From: Achromobacter sp. Root83
GTDB taxonomy: Bacteria > Pseudomonadota > Gammaproteobacteria > Burkholderiales > Burkholderiaceae_B
Assembly (NCBI RefSeq): GCF_001428845.1
Contig: NZ_LMIU01000001.1
Location: 310,984 to 374,983 of the forward strand
Direction: 5' to 3'
DNA length: 64,000 bases
The notes beneath the pieces are model-generated. The model saw only the letters and a program-made list of their open reading frames with translations. It was not told the origin of the DNA and made no database searches. Shown in pieces: positions 36,786 through 45,395 of the stretch (the stretch's first letter is position 1; every line of letters starts with the position of its first letter). The position numbers were made by a program, and so were the translations under genes.

Positions 36786-38273
36786 TTGCTCGCAGCCAGT
36801 TTTGCCATACTGGGCATCGGGCCCACCAACGACCAGAAGAGTATTCGCCGGGCTTATGCGGCGGCGCTCAAGCGCATAGACCAGGCCGCCGACCCGGAGG
36901 GCTTCGCCGCGCTGCGCGGCGCCTACGAGCATGCGCGTGCATGGGCCGAGCATCAGCTCGAAGGCGATGCGGAGCCCGACTATGGGCTAGCGGGCAACGA
37001 GCGGCCGCCAGCCCCGCCCGTGCAGGTCCGCCCGGACATCATCCCGCCTCCAAGACCTGCTGCGCCGGAGACATCGTCATTCGATGCGCCTCCAGACGGG
37101 GAACAGGAGAGGGCGGGGTATGAGCCGGCCAGAGGACAGGCGCCGCAAGAGCGGAGTACGGAAGCTCCGGAGACCGATCGCCGCGCGGATCCGCCGCTGC
37201 GCTCACGTGAGGACCTGGACGAGGGCGTTGCCTATTGGACGCACCGTCTCATGCACACACCCGACGCGGATCTCGCGCAGTCGCTGGCCGTCGCGTTGGC
37301 GGACGAGCGCCTGGGGCATCTGGAGGCCCGGGAGGTCCTGGCCCATAGCCTTGCCCGGGCCCTGCGTGAACAGTCCGATGGCCGCCTCGCGCTTTTCAAT
37401 ATCGCCCGCCGCGCGTTCGACTGGAACGGCCTCAATGCGCCTGTTCCGCATGATCCGGCGCTGTCCGGCTGGGTGCGCATGGTGCTGGATCAGATTGAAC
37501 GATACAGCCACTTGCCCTTGCCGCTGCGGGTGCGCCTGGACGCCGTGGTGATGTTGGCGCGCCGGCGATCAGCGCCCAATCCGGTTCAGGCCTTCTGGAA
37601 CGGACAGAACTTTGAACTGCTGCTGCAGCACGCGCCGGATCTGGCGGTTCTGGATTTGGGGCAGGACCGTATCCGGACGTGGCGCGAAAAAGCCAGACGC
37701 TTTGCGCGCGCCTGGGACTGGCTTCGGTGGCTGTCCGTCCATTGGGCGAAGCTTGCGATCGCGGCTTTTTGCTTGGTGGGGCTGGTTTCAATGTTCCAGG
37801 ACTTCCGCGACGGAACCACTTACAAGATAGAGCAGCCGAGCCGAGCGTCGCTTGTCGATGGCCGGGTGACGTTGCAGGCTCAGCGGGTGGCGGCTAATCC
37901 TGAGCCCTGCGCACAGCGAGGCATGCAGGCGCCGCCATTAGGCTGTCCGACGCTGGGGGTAGGCCACACGGCGCCGGATTTGTGGCCCACGGCTACGCCT
38001 AAGATTCCGGTCATCACGGCGCAGCCCACTCTCCTCTATCCGAAAGACGCCAGAGTGCGGACGGTTAAAAACACGGTCTGGGTGCGAGTGATGCTGGACG
38101 CGCAGGGCAAGGTTCTACGCAAGGCGGTCATGTTCTCGTCGGGCAACAGAACGCTGGATCAGGCTGCCGTTGACGCGGCGGGCAGTGTGCGCATGATGCC
38201 GGCGTTGCAGGATGACATTGCTGTTCCGGGTCAGTCGGTGCTCGTCTTTGACTATCAATTGGAGGCACCGTGA
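36786..38273 (+). CDS. J-like membrane protein with TonB-like C-terminus
   Basis: The 495-residue protein starts at TTG 36786, with GGGGAG about eight bases upstream, right after hscC. The N-terminus (ILGIGPTNDQKSIRRAYAAA, then DPEGFAALRGAYEHA) resembles degenerate J-domain co-chaperones of HscC, such as DjlB/DjlC, and lacks a canonical HPD. A charged Pro/Arg-rich linker and a helical region follow. One transmembrane helix occurs at about 318-335 (LAIAAFCLVGLVSMF). A periplasmic end follows with a TonB_C-like domain (VWVRVMLDAQGKVLRKAVM, then LDQAAVDAAGSVRMMPA). It may tether the chaperone to the inner membrane. The fusion is unusual; the partner relation is inferred from adjacency. Confidence 0.75.
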   Translation: MLAASFAILGIGPTNDQKSIRRAYAAALKRIDQAADPEGFAALRGAYEHARAWAEHQLEGDAEPDYGLAGNERPPAPPVQVRPDIIPPPRPAAPETSSFDAPPDGEQERAGYEPARGQAPQERSTEAPETDRRADPPLRSREDLDEGVAYWTHRLMHTPDADLAQSLAVALADERLGHLEAREVLAHSLARALREQSDGRLALFNIARRAFDWNGLNAPVPHDPALSGWVRMVLDQIERYSHLPLPLRVRLDAVVMLARRRSAPNPVQAFWNGQNFELLLQHAPDLAVLDLGQDRIRTWREKARRFARAWDWLRWLSVHWAKLAIAAFCLVGLVSMFQDFRDGTTYKIEQPSRASLVDGRVTLQAQRVAANPEPCAQRGMQAPPLGCPTLGVGHTAPDLWPTATPKIPVITAQPTLLYPKDARVRTVKNTVWVRVMLDAQGKVLRKAVMFSSGNRTLDQAAVDAAGSVRMMPALQDDIAVPGQSVLVFDYQLEAP

Positions 38274-38279
38274 TGGCTA

Positions 38280-38295
38280 GACGCGTGCAAGCGTC
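38280..38295. terminator. Weak hairpin between convergent genes
   Basis: GACGC, a six-base loop and GCGTC form a short stem between the J-like gene (+) and a lipoprotein gene (-). There is no T-run. It is only suggestive of a terminator. Confidence 0.25.
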
Positions 38296-38310
38296 AGGGG
38301 TCTGCTCGCC

Positions 38311-38964
38311 CTAGCATTGGTCGCAAGTTTGACCGCGGCCCATGCGCTCCAGGATCTCTTTGCCGGTGGGGTCGGGTAGCCACCATCCCTGCACACGGAT
38401 TGATTGGTTCACAATTTCAGCGGATTCCAGGATTGGGTGCTTCATCTTCAAGATCGGTGCGTCTTCCGCATAGTTGTCATGGATTGACGCGACTTCCAGG
38501 AAGCGGCTGGCGTCAAATCGTCCCAAATAGGTGACCTGTCCGGCAATGACTTCGAATTCGATTGGCTGCCTGTATCCCTCCGACACTTTGATACGCCTGC
38601 CATAATCCAGGGCCCAGCCGGTGACCTGGTACTTTCCGGGCGGAAGCTGAAGAGCGAAGGTGCTACCCACGCCCTTGGGAACCTTGGGGGGTTGATTGGT
38701 AATTGCAGGCTTTCTGCCACCTCCACCGCTTTCAAGCATGATCCGCTCGTCATCGAAGGCTTTGAGATAGAAGAAGGCGCCATGCGGGGTGAAAACTGCG
38801 CGCTCGAATACTGTCCCGACGACTATTCCTTTTGCCGGATTCACTTCAGTCACGGCGTATTTGTTTGATCTCTGCCCCGCCGTTGTGCATCCCGCCAGGA
38901 TGGCGACCGCTAGGACCGCGGCTGCCAGGCGTTGGGCCCGGCCAGTGAAATAGGACTTCCGCAT
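38311..38964 (-). CDS. Hypothetical lipoprotein
   Basis: The 217-residue protein has a lipoprotein signal peptide with lipobox LAGC (Cys26). The mature part contains NPAKGIVVGTVFERAVF, ALQLPPGKYQVTGWALDYG and IAGQVTYLGRFD, which look like beta-sandwich (carboxypeptidase regulatory-like) elements seen in secreted proteins of unknown function. A longer frame extends upstream to 39081, but the signal peptide fixes the start at 38964. It converges on the J-like gene. No specific function can be given. Confidence 0.72.
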   Translation of the reverse strand: MRKSYFTGRAQRLAAAVLAVAILAGCTTAGQRSNKYAVTEVNPAKGIVVGTVFERAVFTPHGAFFYLKAFDDERIMLESGGGGRKPAITNQPPKVPKGVGSTFALQLPPGKYQVTGWALDYGRRIKVSEGYRQPIEFEVIAGQVTYLGRFDASRFLEVASIHDNYAEDAPILKMKHPILESAEIVNQSIRVQGWWLPDPTGKEILERMGRGQTCDQC

Positions 38965-39474
38965 AGGGCCTCCTTGCCTGCGATGGGAAAATAGGGGAAC
39001 GGATTCTGTCAGGATCGGATGCTGCCCCAACGTTCCGGGGGGCCTGTCCTGACGTGACACAGGTGCCTCTGGGCGCGACAACGTCAGCTTTCAGAGCCTG
39101 CCTCTCGGCACTAATAGGGCCGCGCGTATTGCCGAAGCTGTGCGACAGTGGGCGAGGCGGCCGGCATGCCAAGATTGTTCTCCTGCGTCCCTATAGAACG
39201 GCAACTGCGCGGAAATCTAAAACGATAAATGAGCTCCACCTGCTTTATTTCTCCGACCAAGTCGCTGCTACTTCCTGTGGCTGCCAGATCGGTCCGGTGA
39301 AGCAGCCTGATGTTTCCTCGCCAATAGCTGCAATTTACGCAGGCTTGCTTGAAGACCATAAAGCTGCGCATGAGGAACGGAGCGCAAGGCTCAGCGCCTG
39401 GGGCGAGCCGTCTATGCCGGGATCTTCCGCCTCCCGGATCCAGCTGAAGCGAAGTAGTGCGTCACGGCGGCCAA
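38965..39474. other. Gene-free stretch of about 510 bases
   Basis: It lies between a lipoprotein start (-) and the end of the ABC-F gene (-). Short open frames on both strands show no recognisable protein and no good start signals. No tRNA, repeat or strong hairpin was seen. The part next to 38964 must hold the lipoprotein promoter; the rest may be decayed sequence. Confidence 0.5.
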
Positions 39475-41160
39475 TTATTCAAATTGGTCGCCCGCCGCAT
39501 GCTGGGCCATCCGCCACCCCAGTGCATTCCAAGACAATGCATGGGTGGGCGAGATCTCCTCCAGAAACCGCGCATCATGCGACACCACCACCACCGCACC
39601 CGGAAACCCCGCCAGCGCCTCCTCCAGCGCCTGCGCTGACGCGATATCCAGGTGATTCGTCGGCTCATCCAGCAACAGCAACTGCGCCGGTTCCTTGCGC
39701 CACAGCGCGCACGCCAATGCGGCCTTGATCCGCTCCCCACCGCTCAATGTCGCAGCGGGCGCGTTGACCAATGCAGGGCCCAGGCCCAGCAGCGCCAATC
39801 GGCTGCGCATTTCGCCGTCGGGCAATGCGGCGCCCAGCGCGTGCAGCGTTTCCAGCAGGGATTTGTCGTCCGGGATGCCGGACGCCCGCTGGTCCAGCAT
39901 GGCTGTCGGTACGCGGACGTCGCAGGTGCCTGCGCTGGGCATCACGTCCCCCGACAGCATCGACAGTAGCGTGCTTTTGCCGCATCCATTCGGCCCCCGG
40001 ATAGCAAGCCGAAACGGGCCGGATAGCGTCAGCGTCAGGGGTGGAGCCTCCAAGGGGTAGGGCGGTATCGCGTCTTGCAGGTGCAGGACGCACCGGCCCT
40101 GCGGTATGGCGGTGTCGGGCAGCGCCAGGGCGACGGCGCTTGCGGGAAGGATCCGGGCGGCGGCTTGCTTGACGGCGTCGTCCAGGGCAGTGCTGGCCTG
40201 CTGGCGGCGCAGGCGTTCGCGGCCGGCGTGGCCCTCGGCGTTGGCTTTTTTCATACCCAGCAGGATCGCCGCCTGGTTCGTGTCCCGGGCCTGGCGCGCA
40301 TTGCGCGCGTTGCGCTGTTGCTGGCTATCGTGCTGCTGGCGCAGTGCGCGCAGGCCGGCGGCGCGTTCGTTGCGGGCGTGTTCCAGGGCAGCTTGCGCAG
40401 CGGCGCCTTGCAGGTCGCGCTGGGCGCGATAGGTGCTGTAGTTGCCGGGGTGGCCAGTGAGCGCGCCGCGTTCCAGTTCGACGATGTGGGACATCGCGTC
40501 AAGCAAGGTCCTGTCGTGGCTGACGACGATCAGGCTGCCGCGCCAGGCGCGGATCTGTTCCATGAGCCAGGCGCGGGCGCGCGCGTCCAGGTGGTTGCTG
40601 GGTTCGTCCAGCAGCAGGGCATCGGGGCGATGCAGCAGGACGCCGGCGAGCGCGACGCGGGTTAGTTCCCCGCCGCTGGCGCCGGCGGCGGGGTGGTCGG
40701 GCGACCACGCGGGCAGGGCCGCGCCGGCAAGCATGCGGGCCCAGTCGTCGCGGATGCGCCAGTGGCCGTCCGCCAGGTCGAAGTCGGTCTGGCGCGTGCT
40801 TCCGGCTTCGATGCGGGACAAGGCGTGCAGGATGGGCGCGATGCCGGCGACGTCTGCCAGTGTGGTGTCGGGAGTTTGGGGCAGGGACTGGGGGACGTAG
40901 GCGATGCGGCCGTGGCGATGGATGCGGCCGGATTGCGTGGCCAGTTCTCCGTGCGCCAGGCGCAGCAACAGGGACTTGCCCGCGCCGTTGCGGCCGATCA
41001 GGCCGTGGCGGGCGGTAATGAAGTCGTGGCTGACATCGTCGAGCAAGAGGCGGCCGTCGGGCAGCGCATGGCTGACGTGGCGCAGGCTGAGGAAAACAGC
41101 CGTGTCCTGTGGCTGAGGGGGCGTGTGCGCCGCTGCGGGCGCGCGGGAAGACTGGGCCAT
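39475..41160 (-). CDS. ABC-F family ATPase
   Basis: The 561-residue protein has two ABC ATPase domains and no membrane segments, the ABC-F pattern of ribosome-associated translation factors and antibiotic-protection proteins. Walker A motifs are GRNGAGKS (first) and GPNGCGKS (second). Signatures are ASGGELTRV and LSGGERIKAA, and the Walker B ends LLLDEPSNHLD and LLLDEPTNHLD. The interdomain linker is basic and helical, rich in Arg and Gln (RNERAAGLRALRQQ), as expected for contact with the ribosomal E/P site. Which ABC-F subfamily it belongs to cannot be settled by eye; a resistance role is possible but unproven. Confidence 0.93.
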   Translation of the reverse strand: MAQSSRAPAAAHTPPQPQDTAVFLSLRHVSHALPDGRLLLDDVSHDFITARHGLIGRNGAGKSLLLRLAHGELATQSGRIHRHGRIAYVPQSLPQTPDTTLADVAGIAPILHALSRIEAGSTRQTDFDLADGHWRIRDDWARMLAGAALPAWSPDHPAAGASGGELTRVALAGVLLHRPDALLLDEPSNHLDARARAWLMEQIRAWRGSLIVVSHDRTLLDAMSHIVELERGALTGHPGNYSTYRAQRDLQGAAAQAALEHARNERAAGLRALRQQHDSQQQRNARNARQARDTNQAAILLGMKKANAEGHAGRERLRRQQASTALDDAVKQAAARILPASAVALALPDTAIPQGRCVLHLQDAIPPYPLEAPPLTLTLSGPFRLAIRGPNGCGKSTLLSMLSGDVMPSAGTCDVRVPTAMLDQRASGIPDDKSLLETLHALGAALPDGEMRSRLALLGLGPALVNAPAATLSGGERIKAALACALWRKEPAQLLLLDEPTNHLDIASAQALEEALAGFPGAVVVVSHDARFLEEISPTHALSWNALGWRMAQHAAGDQFE

Positions 41161-41350
41161 ATGAAGCTCTCCGGAGGCGATGAGACGCGTTGCGCGTGGC
41201 GCAAGCGGTGATCAAAGGGGGGAGGGCTTAGAGAATCATGGCCGGTCGGGGCTCCGCGTTGAGGATGAATGGTGGATTCGAACGATACGGCGGCAGGAAA
41301 GTTCCCGGCGCGCGGATCGCTGGGTGTTGCAGAAGGCGGCTTGAAGCGCC

Positions 41351-41824
41351 TCAGTCCTCCAGCAGCCGAAGATCCGGCGGCCGGTTTTCAATAATCGCTT
41401 CCATGCTGAAGAACCCCGTCACCGTCGACAGTTCAAAATCCGTGATCAGCTTCTGATAGAAGCGGTCGTACCCCGCCATGCCGCGGCAGACCACCTTGAT
41501 CAGGTAGTCCCAGTCTCCGCCGATGCGATAGAACTCCGTCACCTCCGGCAGGCGCTCCACGTGCTGGCGAAACCCATCTGCCCAGGCCTTCGCGTGGTGG
41601 CTGGTTCGGATCATCACAAATACCGTCAGATCCAGCCCCAGCGCAACCAGGCTGACCTCGGCCCGCGTGCCCCGGATGATGCCGCAGGCGTTCAGGCGTT
41701 GAAGCCTGCGCCAGCACGCGTTTTGCGACAGGCCGACACGGTCCGCAAGTTCGCGCTGGGACAGCGTGCCGTCTTTTTGCAGGCAGGAGATGATGCTTAG
41801 ATCAAGTTTGTCTATTTTTTCCAT
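41351..41824 (-). CDS. Lrp/AsnC-family regulator
   Basis: The 157-residue protein has an N-terminal winged-helix (KIDKLDLSIISCLQKDG, LSQRELADRVGLSQNACW with the recognition helix) and a C-terminal RAM/AsnC ligand domain (VMIRTSHHAKAWADGF ... DWDYLIKVVCRGMAGYDRF). It starts with MEKIDKLD, the family norm; an ATG 12 bases upstream is possible. It is divergent from an aminotransferase class V-like gene across 108 bases and very probably regulates it, with an amino acid such as cysteine as effector. The regulation is inferred. Confidence 0.9.
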   Translation of the reverse strand: MEKIDKLDLSIISCLQKDGTLSQRELADRVGLSQNACWRRLQRLNACGIIRGTRAEVSLVALGLDLTVFVMIRTSHHAKAWADGFRQHVERLPEVTEFYRIGGDWDYLIKVVCRGMAGYDRFYQKLITDFELSTVTGFFSMEAIIENRPPDLRLLED

Positions 41825-41932
41825 TGATTCGATCATATGACCCGTTTTAATGAGCTAATAGCAAAAAAACGGTGATGTTTCATCCGGGCTTCCATCGTAT
41901 GATATTTGCGAATAGTTCGGAACACACACGCC
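41825..41932. promoter_or_regulatory. Divergent promoter region, Lrp-type regulator and PLP enzyme
   Basis: These 108 bases separate the two divergent start codons and are AT-richer than the genes. They contain no recognised palindrome that can be assigned firmly; an Lrp-type site is expected here from gene arrangement. Confidence 0.45.
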
Positions 41933-43423
41933 ATGAATACGTTTACCGCCGCGGCTCCGGTACTGGCCTCGGCCACGCCCTTGCAGCAATTCCAAGACAG
42001 CCTGAAAGCGCCGGATATCGTCACGGCGCTCGCCGAAGGACTGATAGGGAAGGATGCCTGCATAGACGGACCATTTGGCGCCAAGCCTCTGGTCTACGCC
42101 GACTACGTCGCGTCCGGCAGGGCGCTGATGCAGGTGGAACGCTTTGTTCTTGAACAAGTGCTTCCGTATTACGCCAACTCGCATACCGAGGCCTCCTATT
42201 GCGGGGGCTTCATCACGCGTCTGCGCCGGGAGGCGCGCGCCGCGATCGCGCGGTGTTGCGGCGCTGGCGACGAGCACGCCGTGATCTTCGCGGGGTCCGG
42301 CGCAACCGCGGGTATCAACCGGCTGGTGCATCTTTTTGGCGTGGACGCGGCGCTTGCCGCGGGCAGGCAGGTTCGCGTGGTGATTGGTCCCTACGAACAT
42401 CATTCGAACATTCTGCCGTGGCGCGAATGCGGCGCCGAGATCATTGAATTGGAAGAAAGCCCCGAAGGCGGGCCCAATCTGGTTCAACTGGCCGCCGCGC
42501 TGAAGGCGCCGGCAGATACGCTGGTGATCTGTGCGCTGTCCGCGGCCTCGAATGTGACCGGCATTGTCGCGGATGTTCCCGCCATTACCCGGCTGGTCAA
42601 TAGCGCGGGCGCGAAGATGTTGTGGGACTATGCCGGCGGCGCGCCGTATCTGCCGGTGGCGATGTCGCCGGCAGCCGATGCGCGGATCGACGCCATCGTG
42701 TTCTCGCCGCACAAATTCATTGGCGGCCCCGGCGCATCGGGCGTGCTGATCGTGCGCCGCGATGCGGTTGTCGCTACCACCCCAACGTGGCCTGGCGGCG
42801 GGACCGTCAAGTTCGTTTCTCCCGCTGGCCACGACTACAGCAGCAGCCTGGAATCCAGGGAGGAAGCGGGCACGCCCAATGTCGTCGGTGACATCCGCGC
42901 GGCGTTGGCTCTGCTGGTGAAGGAAGCCTTGGGCGCGGACTTCATGGAACAGCGCAATGCGCACTTTGTTCAGCGCGCGTTTGCGGCGTGGCAAGGCGCG
43001 GAAGGACTTGAACTGCTGGGTTCCGCGACAGCCAAGCGCCTGCCGATCTTCTCGTTCCGCGTGCGTGACGGCAAGGGCGGTTTTGTGCACCAGCAACTGG
43101 TGACCCGCATGTTGAGCGACCGGTTCGGCATCCAGGCCCGCGGCGGTTGCGCATGCGCAGGGCCCTACGTCCACCGCCTGCTGGACATCGACGATGCCCG
43201 ATCGCTGCAGATGCGTCAGGCCATTCTTGAGGGCCGCGAGATCGAAAAGCCCGGCTTCGTCAGGCTGAACTTCAGTGTGCTGCTGCCGGATGCCAAGGCG
43301 GATTTCATCCTGGAATCGGTGCTTGCGCTGGCGGCGGACGCCACCGGTTTCGAACACCTGTACGGCTTCGATCCAAGCCGCGCCATTTTCTCCCCGCACG
43401 GCGCGGACAAGAAAGCCGCCTGA
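41933..43423 (+). CDS. Aminotransferase class V / cysteine desulfurase-like enzyme
   Basis: The 496-residue PLP enzyme resembles the cysteine desulfurase/selenocysteine lyase group. It has VYADYVASGRALMQVE and NSHTEASYCGG at the front, IFAGSGATAGINRLVH, the DYAGGAPYLPV cofactor-aspartate region and SPHKFIGGPGASGVLIV, in which the lysine should bind PLP. ARGGCACAGPYVHRLL near residue 405 carries the cysteines expected of a desulfurase loop. It is longer than IscS or SufS (about 400), with an extended C-terminus. The start at 41933 follows the divergent Lrp-type regulator. The likely role is cysteine breakdown or sulfur transfer; the exact substrate is open. Confidence 0.85.
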   Translation: MNTFTAAAPVLASATPLQQFQDSLKAPDIVTALAEGLIGKDACIDGPFGAKPLVYADYVASGRALMQVERFVLEQVLPYYANSHTEASYCGGFITRLRREARAAIARCCGAGDEHAVIFAGSGATAGINRLVHLFGVDAALAAGRQVRVVIGPYEHHSNILPWRECGAEIIELEESPEGGPNLVQLAAALKAPADTLVICALSAASNVTGIVADVPAITRLVNSAGAKMLWDYAGGAPYLPVAMSPAADARIDAIVFSPHKFIGGPGASGVLIVRRDAVVATTPTWPGGGTVKFVSPAGHDYSSSLESREEAGTPNVVGDIRAALALLVKEALGADFMEQRNAHFVQRAFAAWQGAEGLELLGSATAKRLPIFSFRVRDGKGGFVHQQLVTRMLSDRFGIQARGGCACAGPYVHRLLDIDDARSLQMRQAILEGREIEKPGFVRLNFSVLLPDAKADFILESVLALAADATGFEHLYGFDPSRAIFSPHGADKKAA

Positions 43424-43432
43424 GGCGTCAAA

Positions 43433-43478
43433 CGCGGGGGCCGGGCACCGTCAGGGCCTGGTTTGTCCAGCCCCCGCG
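43433..43478. terminator. Hairpin between convergent genes
   Basis: CGCGGGGGC at 43433-43441 pairs with GCCCCCGCG at 43470-43478 across a 28-base loop, located between convergent genes. It is GC-rich without a T-run and only tentatively a terminator. Confidence 0.3.
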
Positions 43479-43492
43479 TGCCATCCCGCCGC

Positions 43493-43858
43493 TCAATCCT
43501 TCATGTGCAGGCCGCAGGTCCGGATCCACGACGCCTTCATGCCGGTGAGGTCCTCCGACGCGTCGGTCAACGTGCGCACGACCTGATCCGAAAACTGCAC
43601 GCCCTTGCGCCGGCAGGCTTCGAAGTCATCGCTGAGCGCAAAGCGCGCGTCCAGCAGATCCAGGCGGCCCTGGCACAGTTCGCGGTTCAACTGCAGTTCA
43701 TTGGCGGCCTCACGGGTGCGCTGGACGTCCTGCGCGCGCTTGATGCGAGCCAGCGAGGCGTCGACCTGGGCGACGCAGTCTTCGGCGTGCGCCGGCGCGC
43801 TGGCGCAAGCGGCGATGATCAAAAGGGCGGCGAAGGGCCGGTGCGGTGTTGCTGCCAT
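43493..43858 (-). CDS. Small secreted protein with cysteines
   Basis: The 121-residue product has a signal peptide (ATPHRPFAALLIIAACASAPAHA) and a mature helical part starting EDCVAQVDASLARIK, with NRELCQGRLDLLDA, DFEACRRKGVQFSDQ and a final IRTCGLHMKD: four cysteines that could form two disulfides. A longer frame upstream lacks a signal peptide at its start. The family is not recognised. It converges on the PLP enzyme gene. Confidence 0.65.
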   Translation of the reverse strand: MAATPHRPFAALLIIAACASAPAHAEDCVAQVDASLARIKRAQDVQRTREAANELQLNRELCQGRLDLLDARFALSDDFEACRRKGVQFSDQVVRTLTDASEDLTGMKASWIRTCGLHMKD

Positions 43859-43956
43859 GCGGAGAAGCCTTGGTAATGCATTGGGAACGGCTTGCATCAT
43901 AACTGCCGCGAAATCGGCCCGGGCGCGCGGCCCTGGATGATCAGCCACTAAGCAAG

Positions 43957-44694
43957 TCAAGCTTCCAGCGGCGCCACGGCGGCGCCCTGGATCTTGTGGC
44001 GCGCCAGCGCTTCGGCGACAAAGCCGGATTTTTTCATGGCTTCGACAAAGGCGGACAGGTAGGCGCCGGCCTTGTCGCCGCGGCTCTTGGGCACGCCCAT
44101 GGCCTGGCGGATGAGCATGAAGTGGCCGTCCAGCAGGCGTAGCCCCCCCAGGCGTTTCGCATCGGCTTCCAACTGCTGCTTCACGCCCGCGGCTACCTCC
44201 ATGTTCTCTTGCAGGAAGGTGTCGACGACGGCGGGCGAGGAGGGGGCCCGGAAGATCTCGGCTTGCTTGAGTTCGCGCGTCAGGTACAGGTCATAGGCGC
44301 TGCCCTTGCCGACCACCACGCGCAGCCCCTTGCGGTCGACGTCGTCGATGCTGGCGACCGGCGAGTCCTGGCGCACCAGATAGGCGCCTTCGATGACGAC
44401 ATAGGGCGCGGTGAAGGCGATCTGCTCTCCGCGCAGCGGGTCGATGGCGAAGAAGCCCACGTCGGCCTGTTCGGCCGCGACCGCGTTCACGGATTCGGCC
44501 GCGGTCTTCCATACGACGAGTTCCAGCTTGACGTCCAGGCGGCGCGCGAGTTCCGCGGCCAGATCCACCGACACGCCGCCCGGCTGGCCGGTGGCGGGGT
44601 CGGTGTTGGCCAGAATGGGGTTGCCCAGGTTGATGGACGCGCGCAGCGCGCCGGTCGGGGCGAAAGCGGAGAGCAGCTCGTGATCGGTCTTCAT
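43957..44694 (-). CDS. Substrate-binding-fold protein lacking a signal peptide
   Basis: The 245-residue protein has the family 3 solute-binding fold (SBP_bac_3): LRASINLGNPILANTD, GGVSVDLAAELARRLDVK, ADVGFFAIDPLRGEQI, FTAPYVVIEGAYLVRQDS, and a C-terminal SAFVEAMKKSGFV. There is no signal peptide: MKTDHELLSAFAPTGA runs directly into the fold, and AAGGAAG lies at a good spacing before that ATG. No permease or ATPase gene is nearby. It may be a cytoplasmic ligand-binding protein, or an exported protein that has lost its leader. Confidence 0.8.
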   Translation of the reverse strand: MKTDHELLSAFAPTGALRASINLGNPILANTDPATGQPGGVSVDLAAELARRLDVKLELVVWKTAAESVNAVAAEQADVGFFAIDPLRGEQIAFTAPYVVIEGAYLVRQDSPVASIDDVDRKGLRVVVGKGSAYDLYLTRELKQAEIFRAPSSPAVVDTFLQENMEVAAGVKQQLEADAKRLGGLRLLDGHFMLIRQAMGVPKSRGDKAGAYLSAFVEAMKKSGFVAEALARHKIQGAAVAPLEA

Positions 44695-44779
44695 GGCTTC
44701 CTTTCTTGAGGGAGCGCCGCGCCGCAGGGCACGGACGGTTCCGAAAGAATAGCCGCAAGCGCCGGCGCCGCGCGATGCC

Positions 44780-45205
44780 TTATTGCGCGCGGCGCAGAAT
44801 GTAGTGCGACGCCATCGGGCCGGTGGGGCGCGTGCCGTCCCGGTACAGCATGGTCACCTGGTTCTCGCCGACGAACCATCGCTGGCTGTCGCCCGCTGCG
44901 TCCAGCCGGATGGTGCTGCCGTCGGACTCCCAACTGAAGGTGCCCTCCACGATCTCGGGCTGCGGCTGGCGGTCCACGTACTGGGTCAGCTTTTCGTAGC
45001 GACCGTCCTTCATCAGCGTCAGGCGGGTGCGGATGCCGGGGCAGTCCGCGCAGGGCAGGGTGCCTTCGTAGCTGCCCGGCCAGTCGAGCGAGTTGCGCGA
45101 GGTGTGGCCGTCGATGGGCACGGACCGGGCGGTGATGGGCTTGGAAGGCGCGCAGCCCGCCAGCAGGGCAAGCGTCAGGGCGCAGGTCAGGGTGGTTTTC
45201 ATCAT
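44780..45205 (-). CDS. NlpE N-terminal-domain lipoprotein
   Basis: The 141-residue lipoprotein (lipobox LAGC, Cys18) has the NlpE N-terminal domain: SYEGTLPCADCPGIRTRLTL with the CxxC that defines the family, followed by GRYEKLTQYVDR, a GTFSWESDGSTIRLD hairpin and FVGENQVTMLYRDG. It corresponds to NlpE without its C-terminal OB domain, as in many proteobacterial copper-stress or envelope-sensor proteins. Start choice: MMKTT at 45205; starting at the next Met loses one residue. It is anchored in the outer membrane by family precedent. Confidence 0.85.
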   Translation of the reverse strand: MMKTTLTCALTLALLAGCAPSKPITARSVPIDGHTSRNSLDWPGSYEGTLPCADCPGIRTRLTLMKDGRYEKLTQYVDRQPQPEIVEGTFSWESDGSTIRLDAAGDSQRWFVGENQVTMLYRDGTRPTGPMASHYILRRAQ

Positions 45206-45395
45206 GGCGAGCTCCTGTGGGGCAGACAGACAGCGTTCACGATACGGACAGTAACGGGCGCATGCTGAAACTGGATGTAAAGCCCTGGGCGATCCGGCGG
45301 GGCTATCTTGCCCGGCCGCGCCTGCGCTAAGCTCGGCGTTTTCGTGCCGGCGCGGCGATGGGCGCTGCCGCCGCATCTGGACAGGGGCGATCAGC

